Positions 36,107 through 44,185 are shown, numbered from the stretch's first letter. The stretch: DNA of 64,000 nucleotides from Marinobacter iranensis (GCF_029207565.1 NZ_JANCMW010000001.1:310001-374000); one strand, 5' to 3'. The notes: a model not told the origin generated them from the sequence alone. Made by a program: numbers and translations.

Positions 36107-36124
36107 TTGGCACGAGCAATGCTT
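36107..36124 (+). promoter_or_regulatory. Sigma-54 promoter of pilA
   Basis: TTGGCACGAGCAATGCTT has GG at 36109-36110 and GC at 36121-36122, exactly ten bases apart as sigma-54 requires, and a perfect -24 box TTGGCACG. Transcription should start near 36134, about 86 bases before the pilA ATG. rpoN itself is at the left end of the window. Confidence 0.85.
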
Positions 36125-36219
36125 AATGAAGTTCAGGCTCTAGATACCGGTCACGGGGTGCAACTCCACCGGGCCCGGGCCGTATCGAGTGGATTAACGA
36201 CAAACACAGAGGTCGACCA

Positions 36220-36726
36220 ATGAAGAACATTCAAATGAATCACGCCCAGAAGGGTTTCACACTCATCGAATTGATGATCGTTGTTGCGATCATCGGTATC
36301 TTGGCAGCTGTTGCCATTCCTCAGTATCAGGACTACACCGCCCGTACACAGGTTTCTCGTGTGGTTGGCGAGGTTAGTGCACTGAAGTCAAATGCAGAAA
36401 GCATTTTCAACAACGGTGGTGCTGTAGCGAATGTGGATAATCTCAATGCGACTCCTCAGCGCGAAATCGGCATTGGTTGGACCGGTTCTAACCTCGTCGC
36501 TAACGCTGACACTGCTCCCAATCATGGTCTGACTATCAACGGCGGCGATACCGCAACTATGTCTTGGGAAGTCACTTTGGGTACTGACGCCTCTGCGGCT
36601 GTTCGTGGCGCGACTATCACCGTGTCTCGCACTGCAAACGGTGCTTACACCTGTGAAACCACCCCTCCGACTACAAGCAACGGTTGGAAAGACAGCTACG
36701 CACCTGCTGGCTGCCCGGTATCCTAA
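36220..36726 (+). CDS. pilA: Type IV major pilin PilA
   Basis: The 168-residue prepilin has a 12-residue leader ending in lysine-glycine. PilD cleavage before Phe13 would give [20 protein letters not shown], the class A pilin helix with Glu5. The globular part ends with a disulfide loop between Cys in YTCETT and Cys in AGCPVS. The C-terminal residue is serine, the position glycosylated by TfpO in Pseudomonas aeruginosa group I pilins, and the next gene is a ligase of that kind. GAGG precedes the ATG by 7 bases. A sigma-54 promoter and a terminator frame the gene. Confidence 0.95.
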   Translation: MKNIQMNHAQKGFTLIELMIVVAIIGILAAVAIPQYQDYTARTQVSRVVGEVSALKSNAESIFNNGGAVANVDNLNATPQREIGIGWTGSNLVANADTAPNHGLTINGGDTATMSWEVTLGTDASAAVRGATITVSRTANGAYTCETTPPTTSNGWKDSYAPAGCPVS

Positions 36727-36785
36727 TAAGGGTGTCGTAAAATAGCTTCCGCAGAGATTCGTTAAAATCAATGCGGTAGTCTGAA

Positions 36786-36815
36786 AGCCCGGGGCCAAGG
36801 CCCCGGGCTTTTTTA
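36786..36815 (+). terminator. Intrinsic terminator after pilA
   Basis: AGCCCGGGGCC and GGCCCCGGGCT form a perfect 11-pair stem with a tiny loop, followed by a run of T. It lies about 60 bases after the pilA stop. Read-through would be needed for the ligase gene unless it has its own promoter. Confidence 0.92.
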
Positions 36816-36886
36816 TTGGATAGTACACGTGACAACGTTGGATTTTCGTTGGGCAACATAAACCTTCGAGTTGGAGGACCGCAAAA

Positions 36887-38371
36887 TTGAGAGCCAGTCA
36901 GATAACGTGTGCCTTGGCAGGGTCGGCGGTCGCCTTGTCTTTAATCGCTGTTCTGTTTGCTGATTTCTTGCCGATGTTTGCGGGTTCATACGCGGACCAG
37001 CGCTTCCTTTTGGCGGGGTTGATCGGTTGTGTTTCAGTTGGTGCCACGTTTTTTATTGCGATCCGAGGATTACCCTCAACAAAATCAGCATTTTCCTTGC
37101 TACCTGCTATTTTATTTATCCTTGGTTTTCCCGCCCTGTCTTTCACCTTCCGTGAGCAGATTTATGCTTTCGTAGAGCCCGGTTTGTATTCGTTTTACTT
37201 CGCTGCAATGGTGGCAGGGGGGCTTGTTCTTGCGATGCAGGGAGCCGCCAATCGCTACGTAGAGATTTTGGTGTCTGTCGCAGCAGCGGCCTGCTTTTTT
37301 TATGGTGCCATGTCGGTGAACGTTTACTTGTTCGCATTAGTTGATGGCCAAGCCGATCTTTCAGGTCTGATTCCGTGGGGCTTCGTGAATATACGATACT
37401 GGAGTCATGTGGCAACCTGGCTTCTGCCAATTCTGCCGCTGGCGGTACTGGTAGGTCCCCTGGGCAAGTTCCGGTTATGGCGCACGATTGTCGCTACCGG
37501 AGCCGGGCTCTGGTGGTGGATCATTATCCTGTCGACGTCCCGGGGGTCGATCCTCGGAATTGCGAGTGGTGTACTCCTCGCAACGGTGTTCTTTGGCCGT
37601 CAAAGCTGGCCTTGGCTAAGGCAGTTCTTGATCTACCTTCTAATTGGAGTGGCTATTTGGTTTTTCCTCTCCGTTTTGGTGCCATCACTGCTTTTTGGTG
37701 AAACAGAATTACGTTCGGTCAAGACAGCCAGCTCTGGCAGGGTGCCGCTTTTTATTGAAGCCTGGCAGATGAGTCTCCAGCATTTTCCGTTGGGTATGGG
37801 GCCACAATCCTGGTTAACTCATGATCTGCTTACGCAGGCGTATTCGGAAAGTAGTAAGTTTGGGCACCCGCACAACATGTATCTGATGTGGGCTGCCGAG
37901 TATGGCTGGCTGTTGATTCTCCTGCTCCTCTTGCTGGTGCTCCAGCTAACTCTCCATTTTTGGAGGTGGCGCACCGTTTTATTGATTGAGGGCAAAGCGG
38001 GGGGCGTTTTCACGCTTTCCGGTGTTACTGCATCCGTAGTCGGCGCGTTGATACATGCGGGGGTGTCAGCTGTATTTATAGCGCCCGGTTCAATGCTAGT
38101 CGGTCTGCTTGTTTTGGTGGGGTTCTGGGCGTTGATCGCCCCACCAGAATTTTGCCATGAAGGAGGCAAGGGCAATCACGCAAGATCCCCTGCAAAACTG
38201 GCTTTTGCGGCGTCCTCTGCGGCAGTCATCTTGGTACTTTGGCTGTTGTGGGCGGGCCAGGTGCATACCTATTATCTCGATATGAAAGCAGACGAGATCA
38301 ATTATCAGGAGCAATCAAAAGGACGGACACTGCCACGTTTCTGGTTTCATGGAAATTTCCCTCGTCGGTAA
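36887..38371 (+). CDS. O-antigen ligase-family protein, probable pilin glycosyltransferase (TfpO/PilO-like)
   Basis: The 494-residue polytopic protein has about a dozen membrane segments and a Wzy_C ligase region (about 200-380). A large periplasmic loop includes RVPLFIEAWQMSLQHFPLG and FGHPHNMYLMWAAEYGW, the latter with the conserved histidine of ligases. It starts at TTG 36887, which has a very good ribosome site (GGAGG, 8 bases before). Directly after pilA, it most likely transfers a lipid-linked O-unit onto the pilin, as TfpO does. An O-antigen ligase (WaaL) or the other pilin-ligase family PglL are alternatives. The family is certain, the acceptor inferred. Confidence 0.78.
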   Translation: MRASQITCALAGSAVALSLIAVLFADFLPMFAGSYADQRFLLAGLIGCVSVGATFFIAIRGLPSTKSAFSLLPAILFILGFPALSFTFREQIYAFVEPGLYSFYFAAMVAGGLVLAMQGAANRYVEILVSVAAAACFFYGAMSVNVYLFALVDGQADLSGLIPWGFVNIRYWSHVATWLLPILPLAVLVGPLGKFRLWRTIVATGAGLWWWIIILSTSRGSILGIASGVLLATVFFGRQSWPWLRQFLIYLLIGVAIWFFLSVLVPSLLFGETELRSVKTASSGRVPLFIEAWQMSLQHFPLGMGPQSWLTHDLLTQAYSESSKFGHPHNMYLMWAAEYGWLLILLLLLLVLQLTLHFWRWRTVLLIEGKAGGVFTLSGVTASVVGALIHAGVSAVFIAPGSMLVGLLVLVGFWALIAPPEFCHEGGKGNHARSPAKLAFAASSAAVILVLWLLWAGQVHTYYLDMKADEINYQEQSKGRTLPRFWFHGNFPRR

Positions 38372-38429
38372 TCTCGGCATGTTCATTCTTGTTGTACGGG
38401 GATCACCTCCTATAAGGCCTGTAAAAGTA

Positions 38430-38446
38430 TTGGTCCGGACTTTGCT
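38430..38446 (+). promoter_or_regulatory. Sigma-54-type promoter before the second pilin gene
   Basis: TTGGTCCGGACTTTGCT has GG at 38432-38433 and GC at 38444-38445, exactly ten bases apart, with a perfect -12 TTTGCT and a weaker -24 (TTGGTCC). It lies 37 bases before the pilin ATG. Confidence 0.6.
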
Positions 38447-38482
38447 CCGTAAAAGTATCTTTGGGTCTTCGGAATACAAAGC

Positions 38483-38926
38483 ATGTCTGAGAAAAACAGC
38501 GGTTTCACCCTCATTGAGCTCATGATTGTTGTCGCTATCATTGGCATAATTGCGTCCATTGCCATACCGGCTTACCGAGGGCACGTAATGCAATCCCAGG
38601 TAAATCGGGCACTTGGAGAACTTTCTGCTTACAAATCTGCAGTAGAGGAGCGCCTGGCGAATGGAGCTACAATCGATAATTCCGACATTGGTTATTTGCC
38701 CTCATCATTGACCACAGGGGTTCAGGGGGTCGACATCGCGGTGTTAAATCCTGACGGTTCTGGTCACATTCAGGTGACCATGGGCGGCAACGCACATAGC
38801 GACTTGGCGGGGGTTGTCATCAGGATGGAGCGTTCTGTTGCCGGTAACTGGCAATGTGTCATTGATCCGAGCGGGGCGGGTAACTGGAAGGGCAGATACA
38901 GTCCTAATGGGTGTACCGTGATCTGA
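38483..38926 (+). CDS. Second type IV pilin-like protein
   Basis: The 147-residue prepilin has a short leader MSEKNSG cut before Phe8, then [20 protein letters not shown] with Glu5. A disulfide candidate pairs Cys in NWQCVID with the Cys near the end (NGCTVI). It resembles PilA in the helix and the Cys loop but is shorter in the middle and ends in Ile, not Ser. It could be an alternative major pilin or a minor pilin/accessory; the sigma-54-type site suggests co-regulation with pilA. PilD would process it. Confidence 0.88.
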   Translation: MSEKNSGFTLIELMIVVAIIGIIASIAIPAYRGHVMQSQVNRALGELSAYKSAVEERLANGATIDNSDIGYLPSSLTTGVQGVDIAVLNPDGSGHIQVTMGGNAHSDLAGVVIRMERSVAGNWQCVIDPSGAGNWKGRYSPNGCTVI

Positions 38927-38945
38927 TCGCGTTACCAGGCTTGTA

Positions 38946-38981
38946 ATGACAGGGAAGCTGTCCAGATCCCTTCCCTGTCAT
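38946..38981. terminator. Perfect 11-bp hairpin between the second pilin and the convergent nuclease gene
   Basis: ATGACAGGGAA (38946-38956) and TTCCCTGTCAT (38971-38981) are perfect complements with a 14-base loop. The position between two converging genes fits a bidirectional terminator, although T-runs are absent on both sides. Confidence 0.5.
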
Positions 38982-38988
38982 CAAGAGG

Positions 38989-40350
38989 TTATACCTCTAC
39001 TTCATCAAACAACTCCGCCACCTCAACATCCCACCCAAACCGATCTCTGATCCGCTTCCGCATAACATCACTGGCAACAACTTCACCGTGAGTAATATAA
39101 ACCTTCTCCGGCTTCAGCGTCCCAGCCCCAAGCCACTGCAAAATCTCATTGTAATCCCCATGAGCTGACAGCGAATCCAGGTTATACACCTCCGCCTTAA
39201 CCGGCCAATACTCCCCATGAATCTTCACCGATTCCGCCCCATTCACCAGCGCATCACCACGGGTACCCGGGGCCTGGAACCCCGCAAACACAATGCTGTT
39301 CCGCGGATTGGGCAGCAGTGTCTTCAAGTGATGTAGCACACGGCCACCGCTGGCCATTCCGCTGGCAGAAATAATAATGCAAGGGAAGCGCACATTGTTG
39401 AGCTCAATGGACTCATCCACCGTGCGGACAAACTCGGTGTTCTCGTCAATCATCTCGCACTGGGCGGCACTGAGCTTGTGCTCCTTGTGATGCCGGGAAA
39501 AGATCTCGGTGGCTTTTATTGCCATGGGGCTGTTCAGGTATACCGGCATTTTCGGTACCCGGCCTTCGGCGATGAGCTTGTGAACCAGGTACAAAAGCAT
39601 CTGCGCCCGGCCCACGGCAAAGGAGGGCATCAGCACGATGCCACCGCGCCCGGCGGTTTTGGTGATTATGTCAGCCAGTTCCGATTCCGGATCGCTGTTC
39701 GCGTGCAACCGGTCGCCGTAGGTGGATTCACACACCAGCACGTCCGCTTTGTTGATAGGTTCTGGCGGGCGCATGATTACGTCGTTCTGTCGGCCCACAT
39801 CGCCGCTGAACACCACCGTGCGGTCGCTGCCACGGTGATGGACGTGAACGCAGGACGACCCAAGGATGTGTCCGGCGGGGGTAAAGGTAACCTCCATGCC
39901 TTTCACCGGCTCGAAGCGTTCGTGATAGTGCAGGGGCTCGAAGTGTTTCAGGGCTTCTTGCGCATCCTTAACGGTAAAAAGAGGTTCCGGCTTCTCATGC
40001 TTTGAGAACCCCTTTCGGAACGCATATTTGGCGTCCTCTTCCTGCAGATAGCCGGCATCCGGCAGCAGAACCTTGCACAGTTCATGAGTTGCTTTCGTGC
40101 AGTAAATCTTTCCCTTGAAGCCGTTCTTTACCAGTGCGGGCAAGTAGCCGGTGTGGTCGATATGGGCGTGGGTCAGCACCACCGCATTAATTGATGAGGG
40201 TTCCACTGGAAACGGCGCCCAGTTGCGTTTGCGCAGGTTCTTCACGCCCTGGTACATGCCACAGTCCACCAGCAGCCGATGCTTGTCATCGGACAGCAGA
40301 TAGCGGGAACCGGTTACCGTGCCTGCAGCGCCAAGGAATTGCAGCTTCAT
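38989..40350 (-). CDS. Metallo-beta-lactamase/beta-CASP RNA-processing nuclease
   Basis: The 453-residue protein has the MBL motif HAHIDHTGYLP (metal ligands), a second ligand region PAGHILGSSCVHVHH and FSGDVGR. The beta-CASP region (about 200-330) has STYGDRLHA. RMMBL-type motifs at the C-terminus are ISASGMASGGRVLHHL and HGDYNEILQWL. Such proteins (YSH1/CPSF73-like, COG1236) cut RNA with two zinc ions; the exact role in bacteria is not fixed. It is a single gene. The start at 40350 has a weak ribosome site (GGATG). Confidence 0.9.
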   Translation of the reverse strand: MKLQFLGAAGTVTGSRYLLSDDKHRLLVDCGMYQGVKNLRKRNWAPFPVEPSSINAVVLTHAHIDHTGYLPALVKNGFKGKIYCTKATHELCKVLLPDAGYLQEEDAKYAFRKGFSKHEKPEPLFTVKDAQEALKHFEPLHYHERFEPVKGMEVTFTPAGHILGSSCVHVHHRGSDRTVVFSGDVGRQNDVIMRPPEPINKADVLVCESTYGDRLHANSDPESELADIITKTAGRGGIVLMPSFAVGRAQMLLYLVHKLIAEGRVPKMPVYLNSPMAIKATEIFSRHHKEHKLSAAQCEMIDENTEFVRTVDESIELNNVRFPCIIISASGMASGGRVLHHLKTLLPNPRNSIVFAGFQAPGTRGDALVNGAESVKIHGEYWPVKAEVYNLDSLSAHGDYNEILQWLGAGTLKPEKVYITHGEVVASDVMRKRIRDRFGWDVEVAELFDEVEV

Positions 40351-40410
40351 GGGGGCATCCTTGTATTAGTTTTGATGTGTTACATCACTATCGCCCATAA
40401 TAGCGCAAAC

Positions 40411-40434
40411 GTTATTGATCTAAAGCAGGAAGCC
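40411..40434. repeat. 24-base direct repeat, left copy, upstream of the fic gene
   Basis: GTTATTGATCTAAAGCAGGA and following AGCC recur at 41176-41199 with two changes. The copies lie in the leaders of fic and cysQ respectively, the same distance class (about 7-35 bases) from their start codons. Confidence 0.75.
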
Positions 40435-40467
40435 CTGCGGTCAAATTCCCCCTGACGGCAACCCGTA

Positions 40468-41166
40468 ATGAAGAAACCAACAGACAAGCACTGGGGAATG
40501 CCTCCCAATCAGGCAAAAGCGCTCATGCTCGCCCAGCGGGACGTGTCCGTTTTTGTGTATGACGCCGTGCAACTGGAGGGCATCAATTTTACGCTGCCAG
40601 AGGTTCAGACGCTGCTGCAGGGAATCACCATCGGCGGGCACAAGCTGAGTGACCAGCAAATTGCGGTTAATCAGGGCGAGGCCTGGAAGGAGCTCTTCAA
40701 GTTGTTGAAGGCGGGTGAGTTTGAGGTCTCGCAGGCCTGCGCACGTCAGCTTCATGCCATCGCAGTGAAAGAAGAGGCGCTCGAATGGGGGCGATTTCGC
40801 ACCGGTGATATCTTGATAGCGGGAACCGAGTACGAGCCCCCGAACGCGAGCGCATTGCCCGCACTGTTTGATCAGATGGTTGAAAACATGGCTGCCTACA
40901 AAGACGTTTATGATCAGGCAATCCACGTTTTCCTGACCATGGCCAGGAACCAGTTCTTCTATGACGTCAACAAACGGATGGGACGCCTGATGATGAATGG
41001 ACACCTGTTGTCGATGGGCTTTCCGGCGATCAACGTACCAGCAACCCGGCAACTGGAGTTCAACCAACTGATGCTCTGGTTTTATGAAAGCGGTGATATG
41101 AGCGAAATGAATCAGTTTATGAGGAGCTGCTTAAACCCAAAAGCAATCAGGATTATGAGAGAATAG
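40468..41166 (+). CDS. Fic/DOC-family protein with degenerate catalytic motif
   Basis: The 232-residue protein has a Fic core: inhibitory-helix-like QLEGINFTLPE (34-44), the flap region WGRFRTGDILIAGTEYEPP (107-125) and the active-site loop QFFYDVNKRMGR (162-173). In the usual HPFxDGN(G/K)R motif the first residue is the catalytic histidine; here it is Gln162, and Gly is Val167. Asp166, Asn168 and Arg170 remain. AMP transfer by the usual mechanism should therefore be lost or altered. The upstream Glu37-Gly38 resembles the class II self-inhibitory motif. Partner unknown; cysQ follows. Confidence 0.82.
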   Translation: MKKPTDKHWGMPPNQAKALMLAQRDVSVFVYDAVQLEGINFTLPEVQTLLQGITIGGHKLSDQQIAVNQGEAWKELFKLLKAGEFEVSQACARQLHAIAVKEEALEWGRFRTGDILIAGTEYEPPNASALPALFDQMVENMAAYKDVYDQAIHVFLTMARNQFFYDVNKRMGRLMMNGHLLSMGFPAINVPATRQLEFNQLMLWFYESGDMSEMNQFMRSCLNPKAIRIMRE

Positions 41167-41175
41167 AGGCCAAAA

Positions 41176-41199
41176 GTTATTGATCTGACGCAGGAAGCC
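41176..41199. repeat. 24-base direct repeat, right copy, upstream of cysQ
   Basis: GTTATTGATCTGACGCAGGA plus AGCC matches 40411-40434 at 22 of 24 positions. Together the two copies bracket the fic gene, as if fic had been inserted before cysQ with duplication of its leader, or the leader had been copied with the gene. Confidence 0.75.
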
Positions 41200-41206
41200 G
41201 CCCCTC

Positions 41207-41971
41207 ATGCACTACAGCTCCATCCTCCCCGATGTCCTCAAAATCGCCGACGCCGCCAGTGAAAAAGTCCTCAGCATCTACATGACGGACTTCAAGGTGG
41301 AGTTTAAGGCAGATGAGTCGCCCATTACCGCAGCGGACGTCGCCAGCCATCGGGTGATTGTGGAAGGCCTGCGCAACCTCAGCCACGATATTCCGGTACT
41401 GTCTGAAGAGGGCGCTGAGATCCCCTGGAGCGAGCGCAAACACTGGCAGCGGTTCTGGCTGATCGATCCCATCGACGGCACCAGGGATTTCACCCAACGT
41501 ACCGGAGAATTCACCGTCAACATTGCGTTGATCGAAAACGGCGAACCCATTCTCGGCGTGGTCACCGCGCCTGCCCTAAAAGAAGCCTACTGGGGCCTGA
41601 AAGGTGAGGGCGCCTACAAGCGGGATCGCACAGGCCGCACCCGGCGGATCAGCGTGGTGGAGCCGGGTGAAACCAAACGCGTTGTCGCCAGCAAGAACCA
41701 CCTGAACGAAGAAACCAGAGCCTTCATTGACAAGCTCGGCGCCCATGAACTGGTGCAGGCGGGCAGCTCCCTCAAATTCTGCAAAATCGCCGAAGGCCAT
41801 GCGGATATCTACCCAAGGCTGGGGCCAACCTGCGAGTGGGATACCGGTGCGGCCCATGCGGTGCTCTCAGCGGCCGGGGGCAAAGTGGAAACGCTGGAAG
41901 GCGAGCCCCTGCAGTACGGCAAGGAAAACGTACTGAACCCCCATTTTGTCGCATCCGGTGACTGGTATTGA
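41207..41971 (+). CDS. cysQ: 3'(2'),5'-bisphosphate nucleotidase CysQ
   Basis: CysQ hydrolyses adenosine 3',5'-bisphosphate to AMP, clearing a by-product of sulfate assimilation. The 254-residue protein is an inositol-monophosphatase-fold enzyme with metal motifs EEGAEIPW, WLIDPIDGTRDF and CEWDTGAAHAVL, in normal order. The ATG at 41207 is eight bases after the direct repeat; the ribosome site is probably GGAAG within that repeat. Confidence 0.94.
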   Translation: MHYSSILPDVLKIADAASEKVLSIYMTDFKVEFKADESPITAADVASHRVIVEGLRNLSHDIPVLSEEGAEIPWSERKHWQRFWLIDPIDGTRDFTQRTGEFTVNIALIENGEPILGVVTAPALKEAYWGLKGEGAYKRDRTGRTRRISVVEPGETKRVVASKNHLNEETRAFIDKLGAHELVQAGSSLKFCKIAEGHADIYPRLGPTCEWDTGAAHAVLSAAGGKVETLEGEPLQYGKENVLNPHFVASGDWY

Positions 41972-42024
41972 GCTTTCAAATTTGGCAATAATTACCATGT
42001 CGAACAAGAGATCAAGCCAAATCT

Positions 42025-42243
42025 ATGTCACACCATTTCGTAGTCTGCACAAAAAACACCGGCTATGAGGCGTCCCTGGAGCCTCGTAAGCTCTACGAGG
42101 TTGTAGAAGACTCTACAACTGATGAATTGGGCATGATCCGCGTTATCGATGAATCCGGTGAAAGCTACTTGTACCCCAAGGATTTTTTTCTTTCGATTCC
42201 GCTGCCGGAGAGCATTGAAGAGCAGATTGCCCACTTCGCATGA
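42025..42243 (+). CDS. Small conserved protein of unknown function
   Basis: The 72-residue protein has the phrases ASLEPRKLYEVVEDS, MIRVIDESGESYLYPKDFF and an acidic C-terminus. I recall similar short proteins in many bacteria but no assigned function. It starts 53 bases after cysQ and may share its transcript. No membrane segment or cysteine motif (one Cys only). It is probably a small beta-barrel-like cytoplasmic domain. Confidence 0.6.
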   Translation: MSHHFVVCTKNTGYEASLEPRKLYEVVEDSTTDELGMIRVIDESGESYLYPKDFFLSIPLPESIEEQIAHFA

Positions 42244-42346
42244 CTTGGTACTCCCTCCGCACTCCGAACACAAGCCCCGCGAAACTTCCTGCCCGGTACC
42301 TCGTATCTGCCCGTAAAGGGCACCAAGGGCCGTGGCTCGACAACTC

Positions 42347-42355
42347 TGATATAAT
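42347..42355 (+). promoter_or_regulatory. Extended -10 promoter before the 42386 gene
   Basis: TGATATAAT is a perfect extended -10 (TGn plus TATAAT), 30 bases before the ATG at 42386, with GAGGA as ribosome site in between. No strong -35 is visible. It gives the small gene its own transcription start. Confidence 0.5.
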
Positions 42356-42385
42356 CCGAAACATAGCGAAATTGAGGACCCGGAC

Positions 42386-42610
42386 ATGTACGCGATAGAG
42401 TTTGAAGCAGATATTCAGAACGGTGTCGTTAAACTTCCAGAAAAGTACAGCCAACTGGATAATAGCCACGCCAGAATCGTGGTAATGATAACGGACCAAG
42501 GCTCCCGGGAGCTTGCAGAGAGCGCTCTGGATCTGAGCAACTGCGGAATAAAAGCTTTTGAAGGCAAGGATGGCATGGACATACAAAGGGAAATGCGTGA
42601 TGAGTGGTAG
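42386..42610 (+). CDS. Small protein, antitoxin-like, partner not seen
   Basis: The 74-residue protein begins MYAIEFEADIQNGVVKLPEK, which resembles the beta-strand start of small antitoxin-like proteins, and has a helical, acidic C-terminus (GMDIQREMRDEW). GAGGA precedes the ATG by 7 bases. It has its own extended -10. No toxin-like gene follows: the next gene is rfaH. It may be a solitary antitoxin or an unrelated DNA-binding protein. Function not assigned. Confidence 0.55.
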   Translation: MYAIEFEADIQNGVVKLPEKYSQLDNSHARIVVMITDQGSRELAESALDLSNCGIKAFEGKDGMDIQREMRDEW

Positions 42611-42683
42611 GTATTTGAAAGCAATATCCTTGGAAGAGTTGTTAGGTGGGCCACATCTGTAACATCCAAACCAAGAGGCACCA

Positions 42684-43181
42684 ATGACCTGGTACGCCCT
42701 CCAACACAAGCCCAGCCAGGGCGACCGTGCCCTGACACACCTGCAAAACCAGGACATCGCCTGCTTCTACCCGAAAATCACGGTAGAAAAAATCAAGGCC
42801 GGCAAGCGCACCAAAAAGCTGGAACCCCTGTTCCCCGGCTACCTGTTCGTGAACCTGGAGAAAACCGATCCCATGTGGGGCAAGCTGCGCTCCACGCGGG
42901 GAATCCTGCGCATCGTCAGCTTCGCCAACAAGCCCGCCGCCATCCCGGATGACGTCATCCAGCACATCAAAGACAGCCTGCACACCGTGGCGGAGCAGGG
43001 TGGCATCAAACCCGGCCAGCCTGTGGAGCTAGAGGATGGCCCCTTCAAAGGCATCAGCGCCATCTTCCAGGCCTACGACGGCGAAGAGCGCGCCATCGTC
43101 CTGATCAGCTTCATGCAAAAACAACAAACCGTAAAAGTCCCCCTCTCCACCCTCAACCCCCGTACCCGTAGGTCGGATTAG
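42684..43181 (+). CDS. rfaH: Transcription antiterminator RfaH
   Basis: RfaH is a NusG paralogue that is recruited to RNA polymerase paused at ops sites and suppresses termination in long surface-polysaccharide operons. The 165-residue protein has the NGN domain (WYALQHKPSQGDRALTHLQN, then LEPLFPGYLFVNL) and a C-terminal KOW-type domain (PGQPVELEDGPFKGISAIFQ). Its last five codons (RTRRSD end) and stop come from a palindromic repeat. A perfect ops element lies at 44358 in the first gene of the export operon. Confidence 0.92.
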   Translation: MTWYALQHKPSQGDRALTHLQNQDIACFYPKITVEKIKAGKRTKKLEPLFPGYLFVNLEKTDPMWGKLRSTRGILRIVSFANKPAAIPDDVIQHIKDSLHTVAEQGGIKPGQPVELEDGPFKGISAIFQAYDGEERAIVLISFMQKQQTVKVPLSTLNPRTRRSD

Positions 43182-43250
43182 GCAAAGCCGTAATCCGACA
43201 CCCCACAACTCCCCCCAGTAGGTCGGATTAGCAAAGCGTAATCCGACAAC
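43167..43250. repeat. Two short palindromic repeats at the 3' end of rfaH
   Basis: Units at 43167-43200 and 43218-43250 are in the same orientation (GTAGGTCGGATTAG). The first overlaps the end of rfaH: it provides the last codons and the TAG stop at 43179-43181. Confidence 0.85.
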
Positions 43251-43339
43251 CCAATCCCAAAAAGGGAACGCCTACTCACTTCTTTTCGTCCTCCAAACAG
43301 TCATAATGTCACGAACACTTAACAAACAATGGTTGCAGA

Positions 43340-44101
43340 ATGGTAGAACCACCCCAAGGGCCGTCACGCCCCCAATACGATGACGAAATCAGCCTGGTTG
43401 ATCTGGCGACGACATTTCTTAAACGCCGGAGGGTATTCTACGTCGTATTTATAATGGTCTCTCTCGCGGGCGTGGCATACGCATTGTTGGCACCAGAAAA
43501 ACACGAATACGTCAGCCTCATGAAAGTGGCTGAAAAGGCGAACGGTGAGTACCTCGAAGAGCCCTCAACCATAATTGCCGAACTGGACAGCCTGTGGGTA
43601 CCCGATCTGGAGGCCGCGCATCGCTCGGAGCACAACCGCAATTTGCCGTTTAAAATAACGGCCAGTAATCCTGAAGACACGGGTCTGGTTCGCATCGTGT
43701 CGGAGGCATCGCCCTCTGATGCAGAGCTGGTTGAGAAAAGTCACCGGCAACTGATTGAGCGAGTGGGGGCTGAGCAAAATGAGGCTTTGGCTAGACTACG
43801 CAAGAGCCTGGAGACGCAAATCGAATCCATGGATTCAACAATCGACATGCTCGAAGGCGGGCAAAATACCGGAGAAGCCATTGCCTCAGCGGTTGAAAAT
43901 CAGCTTTCGCTGGAATCGGACCTTGAATCCCTGGCACCGTTCGAGGCCCTGGTGGTCAGCAGGCAAAGTGGCAAAGGTGCTGGCCCATCACGGGCCCTGA
44001 TAGTGGTGCTCGCAATAATGCTCGGGTTGATGGCGGGTGTCTTTGCTGCCTTTCTAGCGGAGTTTATTGGTTTGGTGAAGGATCGAACGTCTGAAATATG
44101 A
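43340..44101 (+). CDS. Wzz-type polysaccharide chain-length determinant (first)
   Basis: The 253-residue inner-membrane protein has the Wzz layout. It comprises a cytoplasmic N-terminus (DDEISLVDLATTFLKRRRVF), membrane segment one (VVFIMVSLAGVAYALLAP, about 36-53), and a periplasmic helical region with a coiled coil (about 125-200). A second membrane segment (ALIVVLAIMLGLMAGVFAAF) is followed by a short charged end. It is shorter than usual Wzz proteins. It stands between rfaH and the wzi operon with a promoter region after it. Confidence 0.85.
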   Translation: MVEPPQGPSRPQYDDEISLVDLATTFLKRRRVFYVVFIMVSLAGVAYALLAPEKHEYVSLMKVAEKANGEYLEEPSTIIAELDSLWVPDLEAAHRSEHNRNLPFKITASNPEDTGLVRIVSEASPSDAELVEKSHRQLIERVGAEQNEALARLRKSLETQIESMDSTIDMLEGGQNTGEAIASAVENQLSLESDLESLAPFEALVVSRQSGKGAGPSRALIVVLAIMLGLMAGVFAAFLAEFIGLVKDRTSEI

Positions 44102-44185
44102 TCAACCGAACCCATGTTCAAAAAAGGTTTAACAATTCTTAACCACTGATACGGCCAACGGCCGGCATGTCAGGGCTATTGTCAC

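Noticed and set aside
40411..41199. Fic gene as a transposon with target duplication
   Set aside because: The 24-base repeats are too long for a usual target duplication, have no inverted ends and no transposase is present.
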